Source: an uncultured Clostridia bacterium | Lineage (GTDB): Bacteria > Bacillota > Clostridia > TANB77 > CAG-508 | NCBI GenBank assembly: GCA_944388795.1 | Contig: CALXKD010000006.1 | Coordinates: forward strand, 1-56,897 | Direction of reading: 5' to 3' | DNA length: 56,897 bases | Shown: piece after piece, positions 43,818 to 53,209 of the stretch | Position numbering within the stretch: the stretch's first letter is position 1 | Layout of the letters: every line of letters starts with the position of its first letter | Program-made: the position numbers and the translations under genes | The notes under the pieces: model-generated | Told to the model about the DNA's origin: nothing | The model's database searches: none | What the model saw: only the letters and a program-made list of their open reading frames with translations

Positions 43818-44497
43818 TGTGGGCAATTGTAAAAAAAGAATTTAAATCTTATTTCTTTTCACCAGTAGGATATGTTTTTATAGGATTATTTTTAATCATG
43901 TTTAGCATATTTTTCTATACAGATGTATTTTACTATCAAAGTACAAATTTTGAATATATATTTTACTCAGGAGCTACAATACTAACATTTATTACTCCGA
44001 TTCTTACAATGAGAACATTAGCAGAAGAAAGAAAAACTGGTACAGAGCAATTATTATTAACATCACCTGTTAGTATTACGAAAATTGTTTTAGGAAAATT
44101 TATTTCAGCAACACTAATTGTTGTAATAACAGAACTTTGCACATTTATGTATTTTGGAATATTGTGTTATTTTGGAGCACCACATTTAACAACAGCATTG
44201 GTAACCTTATTAGGATTTTTATTATTAGCTATGAGTTATATCGCATTTGGTTTATTAGCTTCAAGTATAACAGAAAATCAAATTGTTGCAGGTGTTATCA
44301 CAATAGGATTCTTTATATTAACATGGTTTTTGCCAAACTTTAGTGATATATTTACCAATTTCTCATTAATAAATATATTTACTAATTTTCCAACAGGACA
44401 AATTGATATTGCAGATACAATAACATTTATAACATTTACAATTATGTGTATATTGTTAACCATTATTGTTATGCAAAGAAGAAAAAGTGTAAGGTAA
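43817..44497 (+). CDS. ABC-2 permease (GldF-like)
   Basis: A 226-residue permease with six membrane helices. It opens with WAIVKKEFKSYFFSPVGYVF and has the cytoplasmic RTLAEERKTGTEQLLLTSP stretch that is diagnostic of GldF and related ABC-2 permeases. The start shares one base with the ATPase stop (TAATG), so the two are translationally coupled. It should form the channel with the upstream ATPase. Confidence 0.88.
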   Translation: MWAIVKKEFKSYFFSPVGYVFIGLFLIMFSIFFYTDVFYYQSTNFEYIFYSGATILTFITPILTMRTLAEERKTGTEQLLLTSPVSITKIVLGKFISATLIVVITELCTFMYFGILCYFGAPHLTTALVTLLGFLLLAMSYIAFGLLASSITENQIVAGVITIGFFILTWFLPNFSDIFTNFSLINIFTNFPTGQIDIADTITFITFTIMCILLTIIVMQRRKSVR

Positions 44498-44511
44498 GGA
44501 GGTTAGTGAAG

Positions 44512-46068
44512 TTGAAGGAAAAGGAAGAAAAAGATAAAAAGATAAAAAAAGAAAAGATGCCAAAAGAAAAAAAGGCTAAAAAAGAGAAAGTAAAAAAAGA
44601 TAAAGAAACCAGTAAATTTGTTCAAAAAATAAAGAAAAAATGGTTGATTGATGGAACAAAGACATTGGTATTGGTTTTATTAATTGTACTTGTGTTCTTA
44701 GCACTAAATACATGGATACAAAGTTTAGAGTTAACACCAATAGATTTAACAGAAGAGAAGCTATATACACTAACAGATGAAAGTAAAGAAAGAGTAAAAG
44801 ACATAGATAAAGATGTCAATATATATTTTGTAGGATATACAGATGGAGATTCAAACTTAGAATTAGCAAAACAATATAAAAATGCAAATGAAAGAATAGT
44901 AGCAGAATCAGTTAATGCAGAAGATAGACCGGATTTAGCGGAAAAATATGGTATAGAAAGTGGTTCAACAGGTATTATCGTAGAATGTGGAGATAGATCT
45001 AAAGTACTAACAGAAAGTGATTTGGTAACATATGATACAACTACTTATGAAACAATTAGTATAGCAGAGGAAAGATTAACAAGTGCTATCGTATCTGTTA
45101 CAACAGATGATATACCAAAAATATATTTCTTAGAAGGATATAGTGATTTTAGTTTAAGCTATAACATGAATTATTTAAATGTATATCTAGAAAATGAAAT
45201 AACAGAGGTAGATACATTAAATATTTTATCAACTGGAAGTGTTCCAGAGGATTGTGATACATTAATTATTACTTCACCATCAAAAGATTTTGATGATGTA
45301 GCCAAAACAGCAATTATAGATTATATTAACCGAGGAGGCAACATCTTATGGTTAAATGCTGCAATGGCAAATACAGTAGATTTACCAAATGTGAATGAAG
45401 TTTTAGCATTATATGGAGTAAATCCTTTTGAAGTAGGAATTATTAGAGAAACAGATGCATCAAAAATGGTATCTGGTTCACCAGATTTAATTATTCCAAA
45501 TTTAGGATACTCAAGCATAACAGAAGATATATATAGTGATGGAATTATTTTTGCAAATGCAACAAAAATCAATATTAATGAAGAAAGATTAGAAGATTTA
45601 AATGTTGTAGAAACAGATTTAGCCACAACAAGTTCAGGAGCATATTTTAGAACAAACTTTAATAATAGTGCAACAACAGCAGAAGAAGGAGAAGAAACAG
45701 GATCTTTTGTTGTTGGAGCAGAATTAGAAAAAACAATAACAGAAGGAAATGAAGAAACTGGAGAACAAGCAAAAACATCAACATTAATTATTTATGGAGA
45801 AAATTACTTCATATCAGATTATCAATTAGCACAAAACTCTCAATATCCTGCTATTCAATTAGGAAATAATAAGGACTTAATATTAAATTCTTTAGCATAT
45901 TTATCTGATAGGGAGGAAGATATAACAGCAAGAAAAAGCACAGGAACTGTAACATATACAGCAACAGAACAACAAGATACAATCGTAAGAGTCATTATAT
46001 TTGCAGTACCAGCAGTTATTATATTAGTAGGACTAATTGTATGGCAAAAGAGAAGAAGAAAGAAATAG
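44512..46068 (+). CDS. ABC transport system auxiliary protein (GldG-like)
   Basis: A protein of 518 residues from a TTG at 44512, eight bases after AAGGAGGT; longer in-frame starts overlap the permease gene and lack a site. The first 40 residues are almost only Lys and Glu. One membrane helix follows (TLVLVLLIVLVFLALNTWI), then a large extracytoplasmic domain with ELTPIDLTEEKLYTLTDES, the signature of GldG/ABC-transport-auxiliary proteins, and a C-terminal helix with a basic end. The DUF4340 gene that often follows such operons is missing. Function unknown; a cell-envelope role is likely. Confidence 0.85.
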   Translation: MKEKEEKDKKIKKEKMPKEKKAKKEKVKKDKETSKFVQKIKKKWLIDGTKTLVLVLLIVLVFLALNTWIQSLELTPIDLTEEKLYTLTDESKERVKDIDKDVNIYFVGYTDGDSNLELAKQYKNANERIVAESVNAEDRPDLAEKYGIESGSTGIIVECGDRSKVLTESDLVTYDTTTYETISIAEERLTSAIVSVTTDDIPKIYFLEGYSDFSLSYNMNYLNVYLENEITEVDTLNILSTGSVPEDCDTLIITSPSKDFDDVAKTAIIDYINRGGNILWLNAAMANTVDLPNVNEVLALYGVNPFEVGIIRETDASKMVSGSPDLIIPNLGYSSITEDIYSDGIIFANATKININEERLEDLNVVETDLATTSSGAYFRTNFNNSATTAEEGEETGSFVVGAELEKTITEGNEETGEQAKTSTLIIYGENYFISDYQLAQNSQYPAIQLGNNKDLILNSLAYLSDREEDITARKSTGTVTYTATEQQDTIVRVIIFAVPAVIILVGLIVWQKRRRKK

Positions 46069-46087
46069 AAAAAGAATAAAAATAATA

Positions 46088-46120
46088 AAACCTCATAAAA
46101 TATTTATGAGGTTTATTTTT
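46088..46120 (+). terminator. Terminator hairpin that contains the next gene's ribosome binding site
   Basis: AAACCTCATAAA and TTTATGAGGTTT form a 12-bp perfect stem followed by ATTTTT. The only Shine-Dalgarno-like bases for the ATG at 46121 (ATGAGG) are in the right arm. Confidence 0.7.
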
Positions 46121-47146
46121 ATGAAAAAACGAGTTTGTAAAGCATTATTTGTTATAATAGGAACTTTAATTGGAGCAGGATTTGCATCAGGACAGGAAAT
46201 ATATCTTTTTTTCTATCAATATGGACTAAAAGGCTTGATAGGAATTATTATTTCTAGTGGGTTACTAGGAATGGTTATTTATAAAGTGTTAAATATTTGT
46301 AAAAATCATGAAATTAAAAATTATAAAGAATTTTTGAGATATTTTCTGAAAGATGAGAAAAAGTTAGATATTTTTAATACAATTATTAATATATTTATTT
46401 TAATTACATTTTATATTATGATAGCAGGATTTGGAGCATATTTTGAACAACAATTTCATATAAACAGTTTAGTTGGAAGTATCATGTTAGCCATTATATG
46501 CTTTATGGTATTTTTGAAAAATGTATCAGGTTTAATAAAGGTAAATCAATTGCTTGTTCCTATATTAATAGGGAGTTTATTTTTAATAGGGCTTCAAGTA
46601 ATTGATTTAAAAAGCTTACTAGAGATCCAAAATTATGTTATAAATAATCCAAGTAGTAAATGGCTTTTAGATAGTATTATCTATGGTAGTTATAATACTA
46701 TATTATTAATTCCTGTATTAATTGCTTTGCAAAATGTAGTAAATAATAGGAGAGAAAATAAAATTGTATCGATATCAACAGTGATAATCGTTATTTTGTT
46801 ATCTTATATTATCTTTTTTATGTTAGTAAAGGTAGATGTTAATATCGAAAATCTAGAAATGCCAGCTGTATATGTGGCTTCAAAAATTTCTAATATATTT
46901 AAATATATATATGGATTTATTATTTTAAGTTCTATATTAACAACAAGTATATCATTAGGAACAAGTTTTTTAGAAAATGTAGTAAAAGAAAAGAAGCAGT
47001 ATAAACAATATGCTATTTTTATATGTATAAGCTCTATATTAGTCTCTAAAATTGGCTTTTCTAATTTAGTAAATTTGTTATATCCTGTATTTGGATATAT
47101 AGGCTTAATACAAATTATAAAAATCATGTTATTAAAAAGTAAGTGA
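46121..47146 (+). CDS. YkvI-like membrane transporter family protein
   Basis: A 341-residue membrane protein with about ten helices. The N-terminal IIGTLIGAGFASGQEIYLFF is characteristic of the YkvI family, related to the APC/LeuT-type transporters. Substrate unknown. The start chosen is MKKRVCK at 46121; the frame is open upstream into the previous gene, but that part is a lysine/arginine-rich read-through of the terminator. Its ribosome binding site can be masked by that terminator hairpin. Confidence 0.75.
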   Translation: MKKRVCKALFVIIGTLIGAGFASGQEIYLFFYQYGLKGLIGIIISSGLLGMVIYKVLNICKNHEIKNYKEFLRYFLKDEKKLDIFNTIINIFILITFYIMIAGFGAYFEQQFHINSLVGSIMLAIICFMVFLKNVSGLIKVNQLLVPILIGSLFLIGLQVIDLKSLLEIQNYVINNPSSKWLLDSIIYGSYNTILLIPVLIALQNVVNNRRENKIVSISTVIIVILLSYIIFFMLVKVDVNIENLEMPAVYVASKISNIFKYIYGFIILSSILTTSISLGTSFLENVVKEKKQYKQYAIFICISSILVSKIGFSNLVNLLYPVFGYIGLIQIIKIMLLKSK

Positions 47147-47152
47147 ATCTAT

Positions 47153-47180
47153 AAAAAAACAAGCAGTAGCTTGCTTTTTT
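47153..47180 (+). terminator. Terminator after the YkvI-like gene
   Basis: CAAGC and GCTTG pair around AGTA with A and T runs on either side, immediately after the stop codon. Confidence 0.7.
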
Positions 47181-47228
47181 GCATTCAGTATAGTAGAATA
47201 ACAATAACAAAAGATAAGGAGAAATGTA

Positions 47229-48407
47229 ATGAAGGATTATTGGGAAGAACCTGAAAAGAAAAAAGTGAATGCCAAAAAAATCATATTATCTGTAACCATT
47301 TCAATTGTTGTTGTTGCGGTTATTGTTCTTGTTGCTTTATATGTAACCAATAAAGAATTTAGAAATTGGATGGATATACAAGTGTTTAGAAAGGAAGTTT
47401 CACAAGATAAAGTAGCAACAATTGAATTAGAGGAGGGGCAAACATCAAATGTATATGCTTTTAATAAGTATATTGGAATATTAAACAAGAATAAGTTATC
47501 TCTATATGGTTCAGCAGGTACAGAAGAGGTAAGCTTGGATGTAGAAATAACAACACCAGTGTTTTATTCTTCTAACCGATTTTTGATTATAGGTGAAAAA
47601 AATGGACAAAAAATATATGTAGTAGAAGATAAGGAAATTGCTTGGGAAAGTGAAATTGAAGGAAATATTTCTCAAGTATATATCAATAAAAATGGATATG
47701 TAGCAGTTATCATATCTGGAACTAGTTATAAAAGTGTTATTCAAGTATTTGATCCAGATGGAAATGCATTATTTAAAAAATATTTACCATCAACTATTGC
47801 TGTTGATGTGTCTATATCAAATGATAATAAATATCTGGCTATAGCAGAGGTAGATACATCAGGGACAATTATACAGTCAAATATAAGAGTTATATCTATA
47901 GAAAAGGTAAAAACAGATCCAACAAATTCTGAAGAAAATAATTATCAAAGTGAACAAAATAAATTACTAGTAAGTATCAAATACCAGGATAATGATAGAA
48001 TTATTTGTATGTATACAGATAAGATAAATATTATAGAAAATGGACAAGAAACAACTTTATTTGAAAATAATGATAAAAAAATCACGGCACAATCTATCAA
48101 TTTAGATAACTATTTTACAACAATACAAGAAGAATCATCAGGAATATTTTCTGCAAATTCTGTTGCAAATATTGTTAATGTAGATACAAAAGACATTAAA
48201 AATTATACAGTGGAAACATCTGTAAAAGAGATTTATACAAAGGGAGATATTATTGCTTTAAATTTAGGAACAGAGGTGGAATTTATAAATACAGGAGGAT
48301 GGCTTGTTAAGAGATATGTAGCAAGTCAAGAGATTACAAATGTTACAGTATCTAACAGTATTGCAGGAATTATTTATAGAGATAAAATTGAAATTATAAA
48401 TTTATAG
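47229..48407 (+). CDS. Membrane-anchored beta-propeller-like protein (DUF5711 type)
   Basis: A 392-residue protein with a basic cytoplasmic start, one membrane helix (about residues 18-42) and an extracytoplasmic domain of repeated beta strands (NKYIGILNKNKLSLYG, KNGYVAVIISGTSYK, NDNKYLAIAEVDTSG) typical of a propeller. It resembles the Clostridia-specific DUF5711 proteins, whose function is unknown. TAAGGAG precedes the ATG. The cvpA-like gene begins 10 bases after its stop and an LCP protein follows, so a role at the envelope is likely. Confidence 0.75.
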   Translation: MKDYWEEPEKKKVNAKKIILSVTISIVVVAVIVLVALYVTNKEFRNWMDIQVFRKEVSQDKVATIELEEGQTSNVYAFNKYIGILNKNKLSLYGSAGTEEVSLDVEITTPVFYSSNRFLIIGEKNGQKIYVVEDKEIAWESEIEGNISQVYINKNGYVAVIISGTSYKSVIQVFDPDGNALFKKYLPSTIAVDVSISNDNKYLAIAEVDTSGTIIQSNIRVISIEKVKTDPTNSEENNYQSEQNKLLVSIKYQDNDRIICMYTDKINIIENGQETTLFENNDKKITAQSINLDNYFTTIQEESSGIFSANSVANIVNVDTKDIKNYTVETSVKEIYTKGDIIALNLGTEVEFINTGGWLVKRYVASQEITNVTVSNSIAGIIYRDKIEIINL

Positions 48408-48416
48408 GAGGAAGTT

Positions 48417-49037
48417 ATGGGTATAGTTGTAGATATTATTATTGTAGCAATTATTGCATTATCCACATTTTTAGCATATAGGAAGGGATTAATTACATTA
48501 GCCATTCAATTGGTTGCTGTCATTATAGCAGTTGTTCTAACATTAGTGTTATATAAACCAGTTTCAAATTTGATTATCAATGTAACAGGAATAGATGAAA
48601 TGATTCAAGATGCTATATTAGAAGAGGCAAATGATATTATGACAAATGGTGAAGAAAATGCTAACCAAGTGGTAGAAACAATTCAAAATAATATGTTACC
48701 AGAAACAGCAAGAACCATTTCCATTAATATCATACAAGGTGCAGTTATTTTAATTTTATATGTAGTAATAAGACTTATATTAAGATTTGTTACAGCTTTG
48801 GCAAACTTGGTAGCAAAATTACCAATATTACATCAATTTAATAAATTGGGTGGTATTATTTATGGAATATTAAGAGGCTTACTAATTGTATATATCTTAT
48901 TATTACTTGTTAATGTAAGTGGAGAAATAGATCCTAAAAACAATGTATATACAACTGTTGAGGAGTCTTACATAGGAAAAATAATGAATGAAAATAATGT
49001 ATTAAGTATTTTATTTGAGAATGTAAGTGGAAATTAA
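48417..49037 (+). CDS. CvpA-family membrane protein
   Basis: A 206-residue protein with four membrane helices, opening IIIVAIIALSTFLAYRKGLI as in CvpA family members, and IPxGxP-like loops replaced here by LPILHQFNKLGGIIYG. CvpA is linked to colicin V production in E. coli and to envelope homeostasis elsewhere; its molecular role is unsettled. The amphipathic insert (residues 60-100) is acidic. It is co-transcribed with the propeller protein, and a terminator follows. Confidence 0.85.
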   Translation: MGIVVDIIIVAIIALSTFLAYRKGLITLAIQLVAVIIAVVLTLVLYKPVSNLIINVTGIDEMIQDAILEEANDIMTNGEENANQVVETIQNNMLPETARTISINIIQGAVILILYVVIRLILRFVTALANLVAKLPILHQFNKLGGIIYGILRGLLIVYILLLLVNVSGEIDPKNNVYTTVEESYIGKIMNENNVLSILFENVSGN

Positions 49038-49045
49038 TAAAAAAT

Positions 49046-49079
49046 AATAAAGACAAATTCTTAAAATTTGTCTTTATTT
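49046..49079 (+). terminator. Terminator after cvpA-like gene
   Basis: AATAAAGACAAATT pairs with AATTTGTCTTTATT around a short loop and ends in T-rich sequence. Confidence 0.75.
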
Positions 49080-49140
49080 GTTGATTTTTGATTCTATATT
49101 TGCTATACTAATTACATGATTTTTTAGGAGTGGATTATAA

Positions 49141-50496
49141 GTGAGTAAAAATAAAGTGAACCAAAGACAAAAGACAAATAGTAAAAATAAAAAAGAAAAG
49201 AAAAAAATGAAAACATGGAAAAAAGTATTATTAGTTATATTATTAATTATATTAATTGCAGGAGGCGTATTTGCATATAGGGTCCATAAAAATGGTGGTG
49301 GATTATCTGGTATGCTAGCAACGGTTGTTGGACATGATGAGAATACAAGAAAAAGTTTAGGAGAATTTCAAGTACTATTAATGGGGGTTAGTACAGACCA
49401 AGAAGGTGTATCGTTGACAGATACGATTATGGTAGCATCATACAATCCGAATAGCCAAAGAGCTGTGTTATTATCTATACCAAGAGATTCTTTTACAGGA
49501 ACAAATGTAAAAAGAGCAAAAGCATCAGACAAAATCAATGCGATATATAATTTGACAAAAGACCCTATGGAAACAGTAAATGCTGTTAATGAATTAACAG
49601 GTTTAGATTTAAAATATTATGCAATCGTACAAACAGAGGCTTTAATAGAATTAGTAGATGCATTAGGACCAATAGAATATGATGTTCCAATAGATATGGA
49701 TTATGATGATGTTACACAAGATTTACATATTCATTTTGAAAAAGGTGTGCAGGAAATAGATGGACAAGAAGCAGAAGAATTATTAAGATTTAGAAAAAAT
49801 AATGATGGAACAAGCTTCCCAACAGAATATGGTGATAATGATATTGGAAGAATGAGAAATCAAAGAGAATTCCTAACAGCAGTTGTTGAACAAACTGTAA
49901 AATTAGAAAATATTACAAAATTAGGAACGGTATTAGATATTGCTAGTAGAAATTTAATAACAAATGTAGATTTTAATGCTTTAAAAGATTATCTTCCATA
50001 TGCAGTAGAATTTAGTACGGAAAATTTATTAACAGAATCTTTACCAGGAAGTGTACCAAGTTTAAGTCAAACCAACAATGTTAGTATATTTGTTGTAGAT
50101 GAAGAAGCAACAGAACAGATGATTAAAGAATTGTTCTATCCAGAAACATTAACAGAGGATGGTAACACGGTCGATGAGAATACTACAAATTCAAGTTCAA
50201 GTGATTCTACAACAAGTTCTAAATCTAGTGTAAAAGTAGAGGTTTTAAATGGTACAAATGACGGGAAAGTACTTCAAGAAGTTGTTAATAAACTAAAGGA
50301 AGAAGGGTACAATGTTTCAAGAACTGGAAATACAACATCTACAAGTAAAACAGTTATTTTAAATAAAAATGATGTTTCTAACATGGTGATAGACGAGATA
50401 AAACAAGTAGTGGGAACAGGAACTATTTCTAGCAATGGAGCAGGAAGCTCTAGTAAAGCAGATATCACTATTGTTATTGGAAAAGATTATGAATAA
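49141..50496 (+). CDS. LytR-CpsA-Psr (LCP) family glycopolymer ligase
   Basis: A 451-residue protein starting with GTG after TAGGAG. The first 25 residues are Lys/Asn-rich, followed by a membrane helix (VLLVILLIILIAGGVFAYR). The LCP domain has the Asp/Arg residues for pyrophosphate binding: LTDTIMVASYNP, LLSIPRDSF, the long ALIELVDALGPIEYDVP region and FRKNNDGTSFP with RMRNQREFL. A Ser/Thr linker leads to a C-terminal LytR_C domain (VEVLNGTNDGKVL). LCP enzymes attach teichoic-acid-like or capsular polymers to peptidoglycan. Confidence 0.92.
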   Translation: MSKNKVNQRQKTNSKNKKEKKKMKTWKKVLLVILLIILIAGGVFAYRVHKNGGGLSGMLATVVGHDENTRKSLGEFQVLLMGVSTDQEGVSLTDTIMVASYNPNSQRAVLLSIPRDSFTGTNVKRAKASDKINAIYNLTKDPMETVNAVNELTGLDLKYYAIVQTEALIELVDALGPIEYDVPIDMDYDDVTQDLHIHFEKGVQEIDGQEAEELLRFRKNNDGTSFPTEYGDNDIGRMRNQREFLTAVVEQTVKLENITKLGTVLDIASRNLITNVDFNALKDYLPYAVEFSTENLLTESLPGSVPSLSQTNNVSIFVVDEEATEQMIKELFYPETLTEDGNTVDENTTNSSSSDSTTSSKSSVKVEVLNGTNDGKVLQEVVNKLKEEGYNVSRTGNTTSTSKTVILNKNDVSNMVIDEIKQVVGTGTISSNGAGSSSKADITIVIGKDYE

Positions 50497-50499
50497 AAT

Positions 50500-50532
50500 A
50501 AAGGGGCAGACGAATTAATAGTCTGCTCCTTT
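50500..50532. terminator. Bidirectional terminator, LCP / DacF genes
   Basis: AAAGGGGCAGAC and GTCTGCTCCTTT pair (one G-U or bulge) around a 9-base loop between the converging genes. Confidence 0.75.
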
Positions 50533-50538
50533 GTTTAT

Positions 50539-51786
50539 CTAGATATCTGTATTTTCTTTTTTTCTATTTGAGAAAAAGATTCGAAAGGTAATTAGTAAAA
50601 CAATAAATAATCCACCAATTTGTAGAACAAATTGTAATAATTGAGAGGCTTCTACATTATGTGTTGCAACAATATCAGAAGTATATTGAATTCCATCAAT
50701 GGTATAAACAACACTTCCTAAAACATCTCCTTGTGTAATAGGGGCAGATATATCTGAATGTAATTGTATTTCAGGTGTATAATTTGTTTCAAGATCAGAA
50801 GTATTTACTAATGCATAAATACTATCTGTAAAAGCTAATTCTAAGGATTTTGTATCTGAAGTTGCATTTGGCACTTCAATTTGTGTGATGATATCTCCAG
50901 GATTGGCAATATTTTTTAAGGAAAAGTTATTAAATCCATATTCATATAAAGTTTTGCTTTCAGAAAATCTTGTAGAAACACCATCTACAACAGTTCCACC
51001 TAATACAACACAAATTAGCTCTAAATCATTTTTATAAGCACAAGATACCAAACATTCACCAGCTTCAGTGGTAAAACCAGTTTTTCCAACTGTTACATAA
51101 CTATAGTAATTAGGATTGCTAGGGACAAGTAATTGGTTGGTAGAAGTGTAAGATCGAACATCAGATTTATTGGTTGCAGGAATTGAGCATGAAGTACTAC
51201 CTGCTATTCTTCTGAAATCATCATTTTTTAAACAATATTGCATAATAACGGATAAATCATAAGCTGTTGTATAATGATTATCATCTTGTAACCCATAAGC
51301 ATTGGTAAAATGTGTGTTAGTCAAGCCTAATTCATTTACTTTTGTATTCATCATAGATACAAAGCTTTCTATAGAACCACCTACATATTCTGCTAAAACA
51401 TTTGCTGCATCATTTGCAGAATGTACCAATAATAGTTGTAATAATTGTTCTACTGTTAATTGTTCATCACCATCAATATTAGCAGTCACATATCCTTCTG
51501 GTATAGACATAACAGCATCATAGCTGGCAGTTATGATTTCATTTAAATCACAGTTTTCTAAAACCAATATCGCTGTTAGAATTTTAGTAGTACTAGCTGG
51601 AAACATTCTTTCATTAGAATTTTTGTCATATAATATTTTATTCGTTTTATTATCCATTAGGATAGCAGCTCTAGATACTAATTCTGGTGCATTTGTATCT
51701 GCTGCATAAACAATATTTAAATTACTGAATAATAGTGCAAGAATAAAAAACGATAATAAAAAGATTTTTTTTACATGTAATTTCAT
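50539..51786 (-). CDS. D-alanyl-D-alanine carboxypeptidase, S11 family (DacF-like)
   Basis: A 415-residue penicillin-binding protein. A signal peptide (residues 1-28) precedes the transpeptidase-fold domain with all three motifs: STTK in FPASTTKILTAIL (nucleophile Ser), SAN in VHSANDAANVLAEY, and KTG in VGKTGFTTEAGE. A beta-rich C-terminal domain and a hydrophobic anchor (LLQFVLQIGGLFIVLLITF) follow. It trims the terminal D-Ala of peptidoglycan stem peptides at the outer membrane face. Confidence 0.94.
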   Translation of the reverse strand: MKLHVKKIFLLSFFILALLFSNLNIVYAADTNAPELVSRAAILMDNKTNKILYDKNSNERMFPASTTKILTAILVLENCDLNEIITASYDAVMSIPEGYVTANIDGDEQLTVEQLLQLLLVHSANDAANVLAEYVGGSIESFVSMMNTKVNELGLTNTHFTNAYGLQDDNHYTTAYDLSVIMQYCLKNDDFRRIAGSTSCSIPATNKSDVRSYTSTNQLLVPSNPNYYSYVTVGKTGFTTEAGECLVSCAYKNDLELICVVLGGTVVDGVSTRFSESKTLYEYGFNNFSLKNIANPGDIITQIEVPNATSDTKSLELAFTDSIYALVNTSDLETNYTPEIQLHSDISAPITQGDVLGSVVYTIDGIQYTSDIVATHNVEASQLLQFVLQIGGLFIVLLITFRIFFSNRKKENTDI

Positions 51787-51925
51787 TTAAAAACTCCTAA
51801 TAATTTTATAAATCATTTGTTTAATATCAATACTATATAGCATTTTGTCGAATTTTGCAATTATTTTTTACATTTTATAATCAAGATATGTATATTTCGT
51901 GAAAAAATTTTGAAAAGGAGGTATT

Positions 51926-52606
51926 ATGTACGAATTTAATAAAAAACAAAAAATTATTTTAGCAATTATTTTATTTATAATTATCATTGCCTTTTTATAC
52001 TATATCTATACAAAGGATGAACCCACATTTATTTCAGGAGAAGAAATAGTAGAAGAAAATGCAATAGAGAATACACAAAAAAAGGGGGAAGAAGTTAAAA
52101 AGGAGGAGAACGAAAAAATTGTTGTTCATGTATCAGGAGCAGTGAATAAAGAAGGCGTTTTTGAATTAGAGGAAAACAGTAGAATTTCAGATGCTATTGA
52201 TAAAGCTGGAGGATTAAAAGAAAATGCAGATACCAAGAATCTAAATTTAGCTTTTAAATTAGAAGATGGCATGAAAATATATATACCAATGATAGGAGAA
52301 AATACAGAAGAAAACATAGGAATGAATGCAATAGATGAAACTTCAAAATATATAACATCATCAGGAGGTGTGGTTCAAGAAAACGGGGAAAGTGAGAAGA
52401 AAAACGAAACTGGAAAAGTAAATATTAATACAGCGACACAAACAGAATTAGAAACATTACCAGGGATAGGACCATCTACATCACTTAAGATTATTGATTA
52501 TAGAGAAGAAAATGGGAAATTTCAATCTATAGAGGAAATAAAGGAGGTCAGCGGGATAGGTGATGCAAAATATGAAAATATAAAAGATTTGATTTGTGTG
52601 AAATAA
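51926..52606 (+). CDS. comEA: ComEA-like DNA-binding protein (SLBB + helix-hairpin-helix)
   Basis: A 226-residue protein. One N-terminal membrane helix (about residues 9-28) and an acidic linker are followed by an SLBB domain (VHVSGAVNKEGVFELEEN) and a C-terminal tandem helix-hairpin-helix (VNINTATQTELETLPGIG, VSGIGDAKYENI). This is the ComEA layout, the DNA receptor of natural transformation. comEB-like and comEC are its usual neighbours; the only deaminase of that type is 50 kb away and no comEC is present. AAAGGAGG precedes the ATG. Confidence 0.88.
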   Translation: MYEFNKKQKIILAIILFIIIIAFLYYIYTKDEPTFISGEEIVEENAIENTQKKGEEVKKEENEKIVVHVSGAVNKEGVFELEENSRISDAIDKAGGLKENADTKNLNLAFKLEDGMKIYIPMIGENTEENIGMNAIDETSKYITSSGGVVQENGESEKKNETGKVNINTATQTELETLPGIGPSTSLKIIDYREENGKFQSIEEIKEVSGIGDAKYENIKDLICVK

Positions 52607-52672
52607 GTATTCAGTCAATGTTTTATAAATGCACTTTTATTATTAGAAAAACAGATTTCATCTAAAAAAAAC

Positions 52673-52718
52673 TTGACAAGGTATAAAAACCATAGTAAAA
52701 TGTTAGCGTAAACTAACA
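52673..52718 (+). promoter_or_regulatory. Promoter with palindromic operator for the DtxR-like/suf operon
   Basis: A perfect TTGACA (52673-52678) and TAAAAT (52696-52701) are 17 bases apart. The palindrome TGTTAG-CGTAAA-CTAACA (52701-52718) covers the expected transcription start and ends against the ribosome binding site. It is a strong candidate for the regulator's own operator. Confidence 0.75.
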
Positions 52719-52729
52719 AGGAGGAGAAT

Positions 52730-53197
52730 ATGAAATTAACAAATTCCCAAGAAGAGTATTTAAAAACCATATATATATTAGAAAAAAGTAGTGGTAAGAT
52801 TAGGGTTACAGATATAGCTAAAAAATTAAAGATAACCAAACCTAGTGTAAATAGAGCTATCAGAAATCTAAGAGAGATGGATTTAATAGAATATGAAGTA
52901 TATGGTGATATTAATCTAACATATCAAGGAGAAGAATTGGCAAAAGAAATTATAAAAAAACAAGATATTATAAAAATGTTTTTAGTGGATATATTAGAGG
53001 TGGATGAAAAAGATGCCGAAGAGGAAGCAAAATCTATGAAACATGCTATGTCACCAGACACAACTCAAAAATTGGAGAGGTATATAGGTAAGATAATGGA
53101 TTTAGGAGATTTAGATTGTGATTATGATGAAAATAATCCAAAATGCCAAAGCTGTATAAAAGTAACCATAAAAAATAGATTAAATAAGAAGAAATAG
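52730..53197 (+). CDS. DtxR/MntR-family regulator with degenerate metal site and C-terminal cysteine cluster
   Basis: A 155-residue protein with a DtxR-type winged helix (NSQEEYLKTIYILEKSSGKI, VTDIAKKLKITKPSVNRAI) and a dimerisation domain. Aligned by eye to MntR, ligands E11, H77, E99 and E102 are K12, Q78, K101 and K104; only the last His (H105) remains. The DtxR ligands H79, E83, H98, C102 and E105 are also replaced. The C-terminus has C130, C139 and C142 (CQSC at the end), absent from classical members. It leads an operon with sufC- and sufB-like genes and has a palindromic operator. Sensing of Fe-S cluster or iron through the cysteines is inference. Confidence 0.85.
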   Translation: MKLTNSQEEYLKTIYILEKSSGKIRVTDIAKKLKITKPSVNRAIRNLREMDLIEYEVYGDINLTYQGEELAKEIIKKQDIIKMFLVDILEVDEKDAEEEAKSMKHAMSPDTTQKLERYIGKIMDLGDLDCDYDENNPKCQSCIKVTIKNRLNKKK

Positions 53198-53209
53198 TAG
53201 GAGGTAAAG

